From Bifidobacterium actinocoloniiforme DSM 22766 (GTDB taxonomy: Bacteria; Actinomycetota; Actinomycetes; Actinomycetales; Bifidobacteriaceae): DNA of 64,000 nucleotides. Shown here piece after piece: positions 41,576 to 51,055 of this stretch (position 1 is the first letter of the stretch; each line of letters begins with the position of its first letter). The DNA is taken from the NCBI RefSeq assembly GCF_001263395.1, contig NZ_CP011786.1, positions 1,178,001 through 1,242,000 of the forward strand, given 5' to 3'. Position numbers and translations under genes: made by a program. The notes under the pieces are model-generated. The model was not told the DNA's origin, ran no database searches, and was given only the letters and a program-made list of their open reading frames with translations.

Positions 41576-42634
41576 TCAGTTCCACCGGGACAGGGCGCCC
41601 ATGAAGGCGGAGCCCGCGATGTTGGAGAAGATGATCATCAGCAGCACGAGGATGAAGAAAACCGCGATCATGGCGAACAGCCAGAGCCAGAAAGAGTCCA
41701 ACTTGCGGTGGTTGGCGGAGATGGCGACCAAGTATGAGGGCAGCAGGGCCATGAAGGCGAGGCTGAGGAAGAAGAGGACGCCAGCCACAACCGAAGCGCC
41801 CACGAGCGAAAGCAGGACCAGCGCCAGGTGGAAGACGGCGAACGGGATCACGATTTGCGCGAACGTATCGTGGACTTGCCTGAAGGTGTCGGCGTCACCA
41901 AAGATTTTCCTGCCAAGGAAGACGATCAGGACCAGCGCGTAGAGCACGAGAGCCACACCGATGAATCCCCGGAAGAAAAGGGAGAAATAGTCGGAGGAAC
42001 TGACGGAAATGGACCGGGAGGACTCGCCCATCATCGAAAGGATGGATTCAGCGGGGTACAAGACCGCCGAAGCCGCCTTCGCGGCCCAGATCGTGACCAG
42101 GAGCGAGACGATCGCCGCTTCCACGAACATGGGCACGCAGGCCCACCAGGTAGGTGTGGCCATGCGGAGGCTGGGCTTCTTCAAAGCGGCGAGGACCCAG
42201 TCGAAGAAGAGCTTGAACTGGCTGGGGCCGGTCTGCTGGGCCGGAGCCATCCCAGGGACCGCGCCGGGCATCGCGCCTTGGGTGGGAACCTGCGCCGGCT
42301 GGGGTTGCGGCGCCGACTGGGGTTGCTGACCGGCGAAAGCTTGACCTGCGGGAGCGGGCTGGACCTGAATCGGAGCCGTCTGCGCAGCGATGGGCTGGGG
42401 TTGCGCCATGACAGGGACGGGGGAAGCTCCCGCGCTGGCAGGCTGTTGGAACTTTTGGGGCTGCTGCCGGTCAGCCTGGTCTTGAACGTCCCGCCCTTCA
42501 GCCGTCGGCTCGGTGGTTGGCTCCGGGGCCGCTGCGGGCTCGGGCTGAGCGTCCTTAGCGAACGATGTGCCGCACTTGCGGCAGAAATTAGCCGAATCCG
42601 GGTTCTCGGCATTGCACGCGGCGCATACCTTCAT
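41576..42634 (-). CDS. Zinc-ribbon membrane protein, C-terminal helices
   Basis: 352 residues from the ATG at 42634 (GAGGGGA upstream). It has an N-terminal zinc ribbon CAACN...CRKCG and a long Gln/Pro/Ala-rich linker (about 30-145), then five or so transmembrane helices to the C-terminus. Similar architectures (zinc ribbon, Pro/Gln linker, polytopic domain) are common in bifidobacteria with no known role. It lies 77 bp upstream of the other zinc-ribbon gene on the same strand, so they may be one transcript. Confidence 0.75.
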   Translation of the reverse strand: MKVCAACNAENPDSANFCRKCGTSFAKDAQPEPAAAPEPTTEPTAEGRDVQDQADRQQPQKFQQPASAGASPVPVMAQPQPIAAQTAPIQVQPAPAGQAFAGQQPQSAPQPQPAQVPTQGAMPGAVPGMAPAQQTGPSQFKLFFDWVLAALKKPSLRMATPTWWACVPMFVEAAIVSLLVTIWAAKAASAVLYPAESILSMMGESSRSISVSSSDYFSLFFRGFIGVALVLYALVLIVFLGRKIFGDADTFRQVHDTFAQIVIPFAVFHLALVLLSLVGASVVAGVLFFLSLAFMALLPSYLVAISANHRKLDSFWLWLFAMIAVFFILVLLMIIFSNIAGSAFMGALSRWN

Positions 42635-42783
42635 TGTCCCCTCATCTCCTCGACAGTCCCCTCCCAAGACCTTCCATCGGTCTTGGCGATTCTTCACCAT
42701 TGAATCACGAGGCGGGAATATCAAACCCCACGGATTGGACCGGCCCAGCGGCCGCGCCGACGCTGACGACCAGGCATAAGAAA

Positions 42784-42867
42784 ACTCTCACGCACCCGTC
42801 AGAGGCCACTTACCCTTGCTGCATTCCTGCCCTGGGGGGATTGGGTGACGTAACGCCACGTGAGAGC
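42784..42867 (-). ncRNA. ffs: Signal recognition particle RNA (small, 4.5S type)
   Basis: The minus strand contains the conserved apical element CCCCAGGGCAGGAATGCAGC followed by AAGGGTAAG, with the GGAA tetraloop that binds Ffh. The ends (GCTCTCACG and CGTGAGAGT) pair to close a long hairpin, followed by TTTTCTT that serves as terminator. Length is about 84 nt, a bacterial short SRP RNA. One change from the common CCGGAAGG loop closure to CAGGAATG keeps the tetraloop paired. Confidence 0.9.
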
Positions 42868-42941
42868 TTTCTTTATTCTAACCGATTGCGAGGATTATTG
42901 CAGCCAGCGTATGTCTCGCCGCCGGCTCAACCCGCGAACCG

Positions 42942-43928
42942 CTAATAGTTGTCGCCGTTCAAGACGGAGTTGTTGACGACCACGTAGTCGACGTGACGGA
43001 TGTCCGTCAGCTTGCAACCGCCCGCGTAGGAGATGGAGGACTGGAGATCCTGCTCGATCTCATGCAGGGTGTCAGCGATTGAGCCCCGGTAGGGCACCAG
43101 CATCTGCTTACCTTCCACATTGCGGTAGGCGCCTTTCTGCCGCTCCGAGGCCGAGCCCCAGTACTGCTTGTAGGTCTTGCCGTCAATCGTGATTGTGCCT
43201 CCGGGCGACTCGTCGTGGCCTGCCAGCAGGGAGCCGACCATCACCATCGTAGCGCCGAAGCGGATGGATTTGGCGATGTCCCCGTTGTAGCGGATGCCAC
43301 CGTCAGCGATGATGGGCTTGCGCGCGGCCTTGGCGCACAGCCGCACCGCAGCCAGCTGCCAGCCGCCGGTGCCGAACCCGGTCTTGAGCTTGGTGATGCA
43401 TGCCTTGCCTGGCCCGATGCCCACCTTGGTGGCGTCCGCGCCCGCGTTCTCCAGCTCGCGCACGGCCTCGGGCGTGCCCACATTGCCAGCGATCACGAAA
43501 GCGCCAGGCAGGGCCTCCTTCAGGTGGCGGATCATACGGATCACATGGTCCGAGTGGCCGTGCGCTATATCTATGGTCACGTACTCCGGGGTCAGACCGG
43601 CGGCGGCCAGCTCGTCCACGAAGTCATGCTCGCCTTGCTTGACCCCCACCGAAATCGAGGCATACAGCCCTCGCTCATGCATGTCCCGCACAAAACCGGC
43701 GCGCGCGCCCGGCTCAAACCGGTGCATCACATAGAAGTATCCGTTGGCGGCCAACCACTGCGCCAACTCCTCGTTAATCACGGTTTCCATGTTCGCCGGC
43801 ACTACAGGTATCTTGAAGGTGCACGGCCCGAACTTCACCGAGGTGTCAGCCTCGGAACGGCTTTCGATGATGCACTTGTTCGGAATGAGTTGCACATCGT
43901 CGTAATCGAAAACTACCGAAGGGATCAT
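42942..43928 (-). CDS. guaC: GMP reductase
   Basis: 328 residues. The IMPDH/GMPR barrel is visible with [41 protein letters not shown] and the catalytic-Cys loop [23 protein letters not shown]. The IMP-site motif [26 protein letters not shown] follows. There is no CBS domain, which separates it from GuaB. It reduces GMP to IMP with NADPH for purine salvage. The length matches the Firmicutes/GuaC2 type. Confidence 0.92.
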   Translation of the reverse strand: MIPSVVFDYDDVQLIPNKCIIESRSEADTSVKFGPCTFKIPVVPANMETVINEELAQWLAANGYFYVMHRFEPGARAGFVRDMHERGLYASISVGVKQGEHDFVDELAAAGLTPEYVTIDIAHGHSDHVIRMIRHLKEALPGAFVIAGNVGTPEAVRELENAGADATKVGIGPGKACITKLKTGFGTGGWQLAAVRLCAKAARKPIIADGGIRYNGDIAKSIRFGATMVMVGSLLAGHDESPGGTITIDGKTYKQYWGSASERQKGAYRNVEGKQMLVPYRGSIADTLHEIEQDLQSSISYAGGCKLTDIRHVDYVVVNNSVLNGDNY

Positions 43929-43985
43929 AGCCCTTGCCCTTTCGTACGTCGGCCAGGCTGCGGCCCAACCGTCCGTGGCTACAGC

Positions 43986-44492
43986 CTAGCAAAAGGGGTT
44001 ACCGAAAAGCCGGCCAAGCGTTAAACCGGAGCCAGCGGCCACTACCCAGGGGACAGCCGTCGGCGCATCCAGTAAGAGAGCGTGTTGCACAACACCGCAT
44101 GCCCAGAACCAGAGCGTTTCCACCGGCAAATCGGCGGCCCGCATCCCCTGCGCACGATCAACGGCTTTTACCGGAACACCGATGAATGGTTGGTATACAC
44201 GCGGATGAGCTACATACCAATTGTTAGGATGCCAGCACTTATCATCGGTATCGGCGCACGACAAGATTCCAGACCCTAAGAGACTGCTCCACACTCCCCT
44301 TCCCACGCCCTGCTCCTGGTGGAACACAGATTCCGAAGCATCAGCCCTCCCCAGTCCCATCGCCTTCATCGGCTGGAGCTTAGGCGAGCCATCCCCGTCA
44401 ACAACCTCGAACACACTGACTCTGGTTCGGGCGCAGCGCGCATTTTCAGCAACCACGCTCACAAGCGTCCTGAGCAAGTTCGCGAGGATCAT
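43986..44492 (-). CDS. Hypothetical protein, possibly GAF-like
   Basis: 168 codons on the minus strand ending 57 bp before guaC. The frame has lower GC and more A/T-ending codons than its neighbours. The region SGILSCADTDDKCWHP...RVYQPFIGVPVKAVD resembles the second half of a GAF domain. The RBS is poor (GAAGG one nt from the ATG), and no other start is better. It may be a real acquired gene, a truncated remnant or chance; no function can be assigned. Confidence 0.35.
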   Translation of the reverse strand: MILANLLRTLVSVVAENARCARTRVSVFEVVDGDGSPKLQPMKAMGLGRADASESVFHQEQGVGRGVWSSLLGSGILSCADTDDKCWHPNNWYVAHPRVYQPFIGVPVKAVDRAQGMRAADLPVETLWFWACGVVQHALLLDAPTAVPWVVAAGSGLTLGRLFGNPFC

Positions 44493-44652
44493 GCCTTCGT
44501 CCAGCAGGCGCCTTTGGAGGAGGCGCGAGGGGGATTGATAGGATTAAGTTCGCCGCTTGACGGCTGCTGCATACGGTAGTCACGAGCGCCGAACCGCCGA
44601 TGGCAGCGGTTATGCAGGAATGGAACGGATGCAGTTAAGGAGAATTCTGACC

Positions 44653-45813
44653 ATGGACGCGGATTTAGTGGTAGTAGGGGCCGGGCTCTTCGGGCTGACC
44701 GTGGCCCAGCAGGCGGTGGAGCGGACCGGGGCGCAGGTGCAGATCATCGACGTGCGCGACCACATCGGGGGCAACGCCTACTCCTATATGGACGAGGAGA
44801 CCGGGGCCGAGATTCATAAGTACGGCGCCCACCTCTTCCACACCTCCAACCGACGTGTGTGGGACTACGTCAACCGTTTCACCGCGTTCACCGACTACAC
44901 CCACCGGGTCTACACCACCCACCGGGGCGAGGTCTTCCCGCTGCCAATCAACCTGGGCACGATCAACCAGTTCTTCCACGCCCACTACACGCCAGCCCAG
45001 GCTCAAGCGTTGGTGCAGGAGCAAGCCGGGGAACTGGCGGGCACCGATCCAGCCAACTTGAACGACCAGGGCATCTCCCTGATCGGCAGGCCCTTATACG
45101 AGGCCTTCATCAAGAACTACACGGCCAAGCAGTGGCAGACCGACCCCAGCGAGTTGCCGGCCTCCATCATCAAGCGCCTGCCGGTGCGGTTCAACTACGA
45201 TAACCACTACTTCAAGGACACCTGGGAAGGCCTGCCCAAAGACGGCTACACGGCCTGGTTCGAGCGGATGATCGACGACCCCCGCATCAGCGTGAAGCTC
45301 TCCACGGACTTCTTCGACGACTCGCAGCCCTGGAACCGGGACGCCCTGGTGGGCCAGGTGCCAGTGGTCTACACAGGCCCGGTGGACCGTTACTTCGACT
45401 ACCAGCTGGGCGAGCTCAAATGGCGCACGGTCGAGTTCAAGGAGCGTCGCTACAACGAGGACGACCACTTCGGCTGCCCGGTCATGAACTTCTCCGACCC
45501 GGACGTGCCCTACACCCGCGCCATCGAGTTCAAGAATTTCAACCCCGAGCGCTACGACCGGCAGTCCCACGACTCCACGGTCGTCTGGGAGGAGTACTCC
45601 CGCTTCGCCGGCAAGGGCGACGAGCCTTACTACCCGATCAACACGGCCGACGACCGTAGCCTTTACAACCAGTACAAGGAGCTGGCAGCCGCCCAGCCCC
45701 AGGTCGTCTTCGGCGGTCGCCTGGGCACCTACGCCTACTACGACATGCACCAGGTCATCAACTCCGCCCTGGTCGCCTTCGACAAGCAAATCGAGCCGCT
45801 GTTGGGCGAGTGA
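44653..45813 (+). CDS. glf: UDP-galactopyranose mutase
   Basis: 386 residues from the ATG at 44653 (AAGGAG upstream), with the FAD Rossmann motif DLVVVGAGLFGLTVA at the very N-terminus, as in the family. Conserved blocks are IGGNAYSY, EIHKYGAHLFHT, FPLPINLGTINQFF, YTAKQWQTDPSELPASIIKRLPVRFNYDNHYF and GGRLGTYAYYDMHQVI. It interconverts UDP-galactopyranose and UDP-galactofuranose for cell-surface glycans. Earlier in-frame ATGs add residues before the FAD motif and are unlikely. It is isolated from other glycan genes. Confidence 0.96.
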   Translation: MDADLVVVGAGLFGLTVAQQAVERTGAQVQIIDVRDHIGGNAYSYMDEETGAEIHKYGAHLFHTSNRRVWDYVNRFTAFTDYTHRVYTTHRGEVFPLPINLGTINQFFHAHYTPAQAQALVQEQAGELAGTDPANLNDQGISLIGRPLYEAFIKNYTAKQWQTDPSELPASIIKRLPVRFNYDNHYFKDTWEGLPKDGYTAWFERMIDDPRISVKLSTDFFDDSQPWNRDALVGQVPVVYTGPVDRYFDYQLGELKWRTVEFKERRYNEDDHFGCPVMNFSDPDVPYTRAIEFKNFNPERYDRQSHDSTVVWEEYSRFAGKGDEPYYPINTADDRSLYNQYKELAAAQPQVVFGGRLGTYAYYDMHQVINSALVAFDKQIEPLLGE

Positions 45814-45865
45814 GCTCCGCATCGGCCCGGGCCGCCCTCCGTTACAGAGTCGGCACGGGCCAGTC

Positions 45866-46570
45866 TTAGCAGCAACCGTCCCACTCGGGAGAGGGGAAGA
45901 GCACCGGCTCCGCATTGGCCCACAGGCCCATGATGTCGTCGTCCGGGTTGGTCAGCGCCTGCACCTGCACCCCATCCATCGTGCAGTAAACGGTGCGGAT
46001 GAGTCCATGGAAGGCTTGCTCACCCTGATAGCGCTCCGGCAGCTTCCAGGGTATCGAGTCCATAAAATCGAGCATCTTGGCGTGCCGCGCCTGGTAGTAA
46101 TCGTGCGCCGGATGCCGCGGATCGTGGGCCTCGATGGCCAGCCGCATGAAGAGCATGACCAGTTCCAACCGCTGTGAGTTGACTTTGACAATGCCAGCCA
46201 GGTAGCGCGGCAGACTATACAGTTGCCGCCCCTGCCCATCCTTGCCCACCTCCAGGGTTGTGAGCTCGCTGGCCGGAAGGCTGGTCTCAAAGGAGAACGC
46301 GCCTGCGTCGTAGTATGTCTCGATGATGAGCGCCAGCAGCTCTTCGCGGTTACGCACATAGTGGTACAACCCCGGCAGAGTCAGCCCCACGGCGTCGGCT
46401 ATGGTCTGCATGGAGACCCCATAGCTGCCATAATAAGCGATGAGTTTGGCGGCTTCCTGCGCTATCTGCCGCCGGCGCCGGTCGGGTGACATCCTGCGAT
46501 GCCGGTTAATCGGGCCGTGGTTCGCCGCATTGTTCTCCGGGGTGTCGAGCCCCTCGTCTGACTTACTCAT
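45866..46570 (-). CDS. TetR-family transcriptional regulator
   Basis: 234 residues from the ATG at 46570. A basic N-terminal tail (RHRRMSPDRRRRQI) precedes the TetR HTH with GVSMQTIADAVGLTLPGLYHYVRNREELL as the recognition region. A ligand-binding helical domain of ~150 residues follows. It is divergent from the MFS/GH51 pair, so it likely senses a plant-cell-wall sugar or related effector and represses them. TAGTAT lies 8 nt before the ATG, so the mRNA may be leaderless and could be autoregulated. Confidence 0.85.
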   Translation of the reverse strand: MSKSDEGLDTPENNAANHGPINRHRRMSPDRRRRQIAQEAAKLIAYYGSYGVSMQTIADAVGLTLPGLYHYVRNREELLALIIETYYDAGAFSFETSLPASELTTLEVGKDGQGRQLYSLPRYLAGIVKVNSQRLELVMLFMRLAIEAHDPRHPAHDYYQARHAKMLDFMDSIPWKLPERYQGEQAFHGLIRTVYCTMDGVQVQALTNPDDDIMGLWANAEPVLFPSPEWDGCC

Positions 46571-46673
46571 CACTATTGATACTAGCGCACCAGCCCAATC
46601 GTTCCGGGCTTGAAGAGTGGCGCGCCAGCCGCCCCGGCCCGACTGCACACATACAATCCGGCAACCACGCAGC

Positions 46674-46710
46674 TTGCTTATTTAATATTTATAATATATA
46701 AAATAAAGGT
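46674..46710. promoter_or_regulatory. AT-rich promoter/operator patch between tetR and the MFS gene
   Basis: A 37-bp stretch almost free of G/C stands out in the local ~62% GC. It holds a perfect TATAAT at 46690-46695 and an imperfect inverted repeat TATTT-N10-AAATA. It lies about 63-99 bp before the MFS start. This is the likely transcription start zone and the natural place for TetR binding. Confidence 0.55.
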
Positions 46711-46772
46711 GAAGCATAGCGCTTCAGAGTCGTGCACAGCAGCACGGCGTCGTACTACAAAGGAGTTCTGAT

Positions 46773-48026
46773 ATGTCGCAAGCCAGCCCATCAGGCGGGC
46801 AGATCAAGTCTGGCCCACTTGAAAAGTCGCGTTACTGCATCGCTTTCTTCGTATTCAACCTCTTCTGGATGATGGCCCTGTCCATCGTCGCCTCGGTGCT
46901 GCTTCCCCAGCGGCTCACCGACATCGCCCCAAGCTCCAAGGTGGCCATCTCGGGTGTCTTTAACGCCACCACGGCCCTGACCTCACTGGTCTCGAACCTG
47001 ATCGTCGGCAACCTCTCCGACCGTACGCGCTCCATCTTCGGCCGCCGCACCCCGTGGATCGTCTCCGGCGGCGTCCTGGCCGGAGTCTCCCTCTTCCTGA
47101 TGGGCGTTTTCAGCAACATCTGGGCCATCGGCATCGTGTACTGCCTGGCTATGGTGGGTCTGAACATGATGATCTCGCCCGTGGTGGCCTCCCTGTCCGA
47201 CCGCGTGCCGGACACGCAGCGCGCCACCATGTCGGCCTTCATCTCCGCCGGCAACATGGTCGGCAACTCCCTGGGCACCCTGGTCGGCGCCCACTTCATC
47301 ACGATGCAGGTCCCCGGCTGGATCCTCTCCGGCATCGTCATGGGCATCTCCGGCTTGGTGACCATCATCATCTGGCCCAAGGAGCCCTCGGCCAAGGACC
47401 TGCCCCAGGTGGAAGCCTCCTGGAAGTCCCTGCTCGAATCCTTCCGCCCGCCCCGCAACGCCCCCGACTTCTGGCTGGCTTTCGCCGGGCGCAGCCTCTT
47501 GCTTTTCTCCTACTACATGGTCCTCAACTACCAGCTCTTCATCCTCCAGGACTACATGGGCCAGTCGGTCAAGGATTCCGCCGCCACCATGTCCACCATG
47601 TCGATGGTGCTGATCGTGGTCTCCATGATCGCGTCCCTGGGCGCAGGCCCCATCTCCGACAAGCTCGGCCGGCGCAAAATCCCCGTCGTGATCGCATCCC
47701 TGCTTCTGGCCATCGGCTACGCCATGCCCTGGATCCTGCACAGCCCCATGGGCATGATCCTGTTCACCGCTATCGGCGGCTTCGGCTACGGCATGTACGG
47801 CTCGGTGGACCAGGCGCTCAATGTGGACGTACTGCCCAACGCCAGGGAAGCCGGCAAGGACCTCGGCATCCTCAACATCGCCACCACCTTGGGTCAAATG
47901 GTCGGCCCGCTGGCCACCTCGCTCATCGTCTCGGTCACCAAGTCCTATGAGCTGGTCTTCCCCACCGCCATCGTGTTGGTGATCCTGGCCTGCTTCTTCA
48001 TCAGCCGCATCAAGTCCGTCAAGTAA
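46773..48026 (+). CDS. MFS transporter (probable arabinoside uptake)
   Basis: 417 residues, about 12 transmembrane helices. The loop-2/3 MFS signature GNLSDRTRSIFGRRTPW and the second copy GPISDKLGRRKIP are clear, and the family is related to sugar (GPH/SLC45-like) porters. RBS AAGGAG is 8 nt upstream. It lies 30 bp before the GH51 arabinofuranosidase and opposite the TetR gene, so import of arabinosides or arabino-oligosaccharides is likely; the substrate is inference from context. Confidence 0.85.
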   Translation: MSQASPSGGQIKSGPLEKSRYCIAFFVFNLFWMMALSIVASVLLPQRLTDIAPSSKVAISGVFNATTALTSLVSNLIVGNLSDRTRSIFGRRTPWIVSGGVLAGVSLFLMGVFSNIWAIGIVYCLAMVGLNMMISPVVASLSDRVPDTQRATMSAFISAGNMVGNSLGTLVGAHFITMQVPGWILSGIVMGISGLVTIIIWPKEPSAKDLPQVEASWKSLLESFRPPRNAPDFWLAFAGRSLLLFSYYMVLNYQLFILQDYMGQSVKDSAATMSTMSMVLIVVSMIASLGAGPISDKLGRRKIPVVIASLLLAIGYAMPWILHSPMGMILFTAIGGFGYGMYGSVDQALNVDVLPNAREAGKDLGILNIATTLGQMVGPLATSLIVSVTKSYELVFPTAIVLVILACFFISRIKSVK

Positions 48027-48055
48027 GGCAGACTTTCAACAGGAAAGGAAGTACC

Positions 48056-49576
48056 ATGACCATCGCATTGGACCCCGGCAACACCACCAGTACGATTAGC
48101 CCCCTGCTGCACGGACAGTTCATCGAGTTCCTAGGTGAGTGCATCGACGAGGGTCTGTGGGTCGGGCCCGACAGCGCCATCCCCAACCAGAACGGTATCC
48201 GCACAGACGCCCTTGAGGCCCTGAAACGGCTGGCACCACCCCTGCTGCGCTGGCCCGGCGGCTGCTATGCCGACACCTACCACTGGCGTGATGGAGTTGG
48301 CCCCCAGGACCAGCGCCGCACCACCTACAACGAGAATTTCGGCACCTATGAGCTGGACCGCCACGGATTCGGCACCGACGAATACCTGCGCCTGTGCGAA
48401 CAGGTCGGCGCCCAGCCATGGGTGAACGTGAACATGCTGTCCGGCTCCGTCAGCGAGATGCGCGACTGGATGGAATACTGCAACCGCGCCGAGCCTACCG
48501 ACCTGGCGCGGTCGCGGGCCGCCAACGGACATGCCGAACCATACGGCGTGCGCTACTGGGGTCTGGGCAACGAGCCCTGGGCCGGCGGCGGCACGATGAC
48601 GCCCTCCACCTACATGGACCTCTACCGGCTGTTCGCCTCCTCCATGCCCTCGTTCACCCATTCCAACGACGAACCCGGCATGATGTATCCCATCGCCTGC
48701 GGACCGGACGGCAATAAGCCGGTGGAACGGGTGGAGTGGACGCGGGAGTTCTTCCGCGAACTAGCCTCCTTCCGCCAGCCGCCCATCAGCGCCTACGATT
48801 TGCACTTCTACAACTGGAACATCGACCATGAGGAGGACTCCTCCACACAGTTCGACCAGGCCGGATGGCGGCGGGTGGTGGAAGGCTGCCTGGAGCTGGA
48901 GGACATCATCGATGAACAGTGGGGCCTCATACGCGCAGGGCTGTCCGCCATGCCGAGGCCGGAGGTCCCCCAGGACCCGCGGCTGGAGTCCGTGGATCTG
49001 GTCATCGGGGAATGGGGCAACTGGCACCGAGACGCCTTTGAGGTCCGGCCCGCCCTGCGCCAGGAGGTGACCATGCGCGACGCCGTGACCACGGCGCTGA
49101 CCCTGGACATCCTCCAACGCAATTGCGACAAGATCAGCATGGCCTGCAACGCGCAGACTATCAACGTGCTCAACTCGCTGATCCTCACCGACGGCGACGC
49201 CACCATCCTGACGCCCAATTACGACGTCTTCATGATGTACCAAGGACATCGGGGCGCCCAGGCGATCGAAACACCCCGACAGGACCAGCAGACCGGAGTC
49301 TACGCATTCGCATCGGTCAAGAACCGCAAGCTGTTGGTCGACTTGACCAACGCCGACATGGACGCGGCGGTGGACCAGACACTGACCCTGCCGGTGGACG
49401 TGCGCGTGGAGGACATGCGAACTCTGGTGGGCGAAGACCCGCACCAGTTCAACAGTAAACAGAATCCGGACCTTCTGCGCGCCCGCAGGAACGCCTTTGA
49501 CGCCCCGATCGGCCGCGAGGTCACTGCCCATCTGGAGCCGGCTTCGGTCAACACCCTGACCCTATCGCTGGCCTAG
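48056..49576 (+). CDS. GH51 alpha-L-arabinofuranosidase
   Basis: 506 residues with no signal peptide, so it is intracellular. The (beta/alpha)8 clan GH-A pattern shows LRWPGGCYADTYHWRDGVGP, the acid/base Glu in YWGLGNEPWAG (about residue 178) and the nucleophile Glu in LVIGEWGNWH (about 321). A C-terminal beta-sandwich follows. It removes terminal arabinofuranose from imported arabino-oligosaccharides. RBS AGGAAAGGAAG precedes the ATG. It follows the MFS transporter in one operon and ends before the terminator at 49618-49652. Bifidobacteria usually have several GH51/GH43 paralogues. Confidence 0.92.
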   Translation: MTIALDPGNTTSTISPLLHGQFIEFLGECIDEGLWVGPDSAIPNQNGIRTDALEALKRLAPPLLRWPGGCYADTYHWRDGVGPQDQRRTTYNENFGTYELDRHGFGTDEYLRLCEQVGAQPWVNVNMLSGSVSEMRDWMEYCNRAEPTDLARSRAANGHAEPYGVRYWGLGNEPWAGGGTMTPSTYMDLYRLFASSMPSFTHSNDEPGMMYPIACGPDGNKPVERVEWTREFFRELASFRQPPISAYDLHFYNWNIDHEEDSSTQFDQAGWRRVVEGCLELEDIIDEQWGLIRAGLSAMPRPEVPQDPRLESVDLVIGEWGNWHRDAFEVRPALRQEVTMRDAVTTALTLDILQRNCDKISMACNAQTINVLNSLILTDGDATILTPNYDVFMMYQGHRGAQAIETPRQDQQTGVYAFASVKNRKLLVDLTNADMDAAVDQTLTLPVDVRVEDMRTLVGEDPHQFNSKQNPDLLRARRNAFDAPIGREVTAHLEPASVNTLTLSLA

Positions 49577-49617
49577 ACGGTACGCGGGGCGCTGCACGGC
49601 GCCCCTAGGATACGGCT

Positions 49618-49652
49618 GAGGGCCGCCCCCCGGAACTTGGGGGGCGGCCCTC
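49618..49652. terminator. Strong terminator between GH51 and ino1
   Basis: A 13-14 bp stem (GAGGGCCGCCCCC/GGGGGCGGCCCTC) with a 9-nt loop lies between the two convergent genes. Confidence 0.8.
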
Positions 49653-49725
49653 AACATGCATTAAGAACCACAGTCTCTCGTTACCGACTCAACCGAACCG
49701 GAACCGAGGAGAACCGGACTCAGGC

Positions 49726-50868
49726 TCAGGCGTGCCAGACGTCCTTGCCGCCGTCCTGGGCGGCCTTCACGTCGGCGTCCAGGGAGGCCTCGTCGGCCTC
49801 GACCTTGCCGGTGATGTAATCCTCGACCAGCTGGTGGGCCTCGTTGTCCTCGTGCTGCACGGCAGGGGACTTCATGAAGTAGGAGGAGGGAGCCAGGACC
49901 GGACCCGCCAGGTGGCGGTCCAAGGCAATCTTGGCGGCGCGCACCGCATCAATCACGATACCGGCGGAGTTAGGCGAATCCCAGACCTCCAGCTTGTACT
50001 CCAGGTTCAGCGGCACATCGCCGAAAGTGGTGCCTTCCAGGCGCACGAACGCGAACTTGCGGTCGTCCAGCCAGGCCACGTAGTCCGAGGGGCCGATATG
50101 GACGTTGTGGGCGTCCATCTCGTGGGGCACGATCGAAGTGACGGCGCGGGTCTTGGAGACCTTCTTGGACTCCAGGCGGGTGCGCTGCAGCATGTTCATG
50201 AAGTCCATGTTGCCGCCCACGTTCAGCTGGTAGGTGCGATCCAGGCGCACGCCGCGATCCTCGAACAGACGGGCCATGACGCGGTGGGTGATGGTAGCGC
50301 CCACCTGGCTCTTGATGTCGTCGCCGATGATCGGCAGGCCGGCATCGCGGAACTTCTGCGCCCATTCCGGGTCGGAGGCGATGAAGACCGGCAGGCAGTT
50401 GACGAACGCGCAGCCAGCGTCGATCGCGGCCTGGGCGTAAGCCTTGTCGGCCTGCTCGGAGCCGACCGGCAGGTAGGAGACCAGGACGTCCACCTTCTTG
50501 TCGCGCAGAACCTGGGCCACGTCCACCGGCTGGGCGTCGGATTCCTCGATCATCTGCTTGTAGTACTCGCCCAGGCCGTCGCCGGTGGGCCCGCGGAGCA
50601 CCTCAACGCCCTGGTTGGGCACATCGCAGAACTTGTAGGTGTTGTTCTGGGAGGCGTAAATCGCCTCGGACAGGTCCTTGCCCACCTTCTTGGCATCCAC
50701 GTCGAACGCGGTGACGAATTCGACGTCGCGGATGCGGTAGCCGCCAAAGTTGGCGTGCATAATGCCCGGAATCTTCGCGTCATCCTTGGCGTCCTTGTAA
50801 TATTCGACTCCCTGCACCAGCGACGAAGCGCAATTGCCAACGCCAGCTATAGCTACACGGATACTCAT
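49726..50868 (-). CDS. ino1: myo-Inositol-1-phosphate synthase
   Basis: 380 residues from the ATG at 50868 (GAGGAG upstream). The NAD-binding region is [20 protein letters not shown]. Other conserved blocks are [36 protein letters not shown], the active-site segment [26 protein letters not shown] and [12 protein letters not shown]. It turns glucose-6-P to inositol-1-P, used for phosphatidylinositol in actinobacteria. The short bacterial form lacks the eukaryotic insert. It is divergent from the PBP gene, with a 29-bp inverted repeat between them. Confidence 0.95.
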   Translation of the reverse strand: MSIRVAIAGVGNCASSLVQGVEYYKDAKDDAKIPGIMHANFGGYRIRDVEFVTAFDVDAKKVGKDLSEAIYASQNNTYKFCDVPNQGVEVLRGPTGDGLGEYYKQMIEESDAQPVDVAQVLRDKKVDVLVSYLPVGSEQADKAYAQAAIDAGCAFVNCLPVFIASDPEWAQKFRDAGLPIIGDDIKSQVGATITHRVMARLFEDRGVRLDRTYQLNVGGNMDFMNMLQRTRLESKKVSKTRAVTSIVPHEMDAHNVHIGPSDYVAWLDDRKFAFVRLEGTTFGDVPLNLEYKLEVWDSPNSAGIVIDAVRAAKIALDRHLAGPVLAPSSYFMKSPAVQHEDNEAHQLVEDYITGKVEADEASLDADVKAAQDGGKDVWHA

Positions 50869-50930
50869 ACAAAACTCCTCTGATAATAACCAATACCAAT
50901 TCCAGCATAGCCTTTGGTGGCGAGAGGCGA

Positions 50931-50959
50931 CCGCTGTGGGGGCAAATGCTTCACAGCGG
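50931..50959. promoter_or_regulatory. Inverted repeat between ino1 and the PBP gene
   Basis: CCGCTGTG-N13-CACAGCGG is a perfect 8-bp inverted repeat 63 bp upstream of ino1 and 97 bp upstream of the PBP gene. It could be an operator for either gene; no known regulator site matches. Confidence 0.4.
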
Positions 50960-51055
50960 CAACGCAAGGGGTGACGGGCGCGTAAACGTACTAAAAGTAT
51001 GGAACCTTACTCTTTGAGCGGACTCTTGACATAGCCAGAGATTAGCCTGGTTGGC

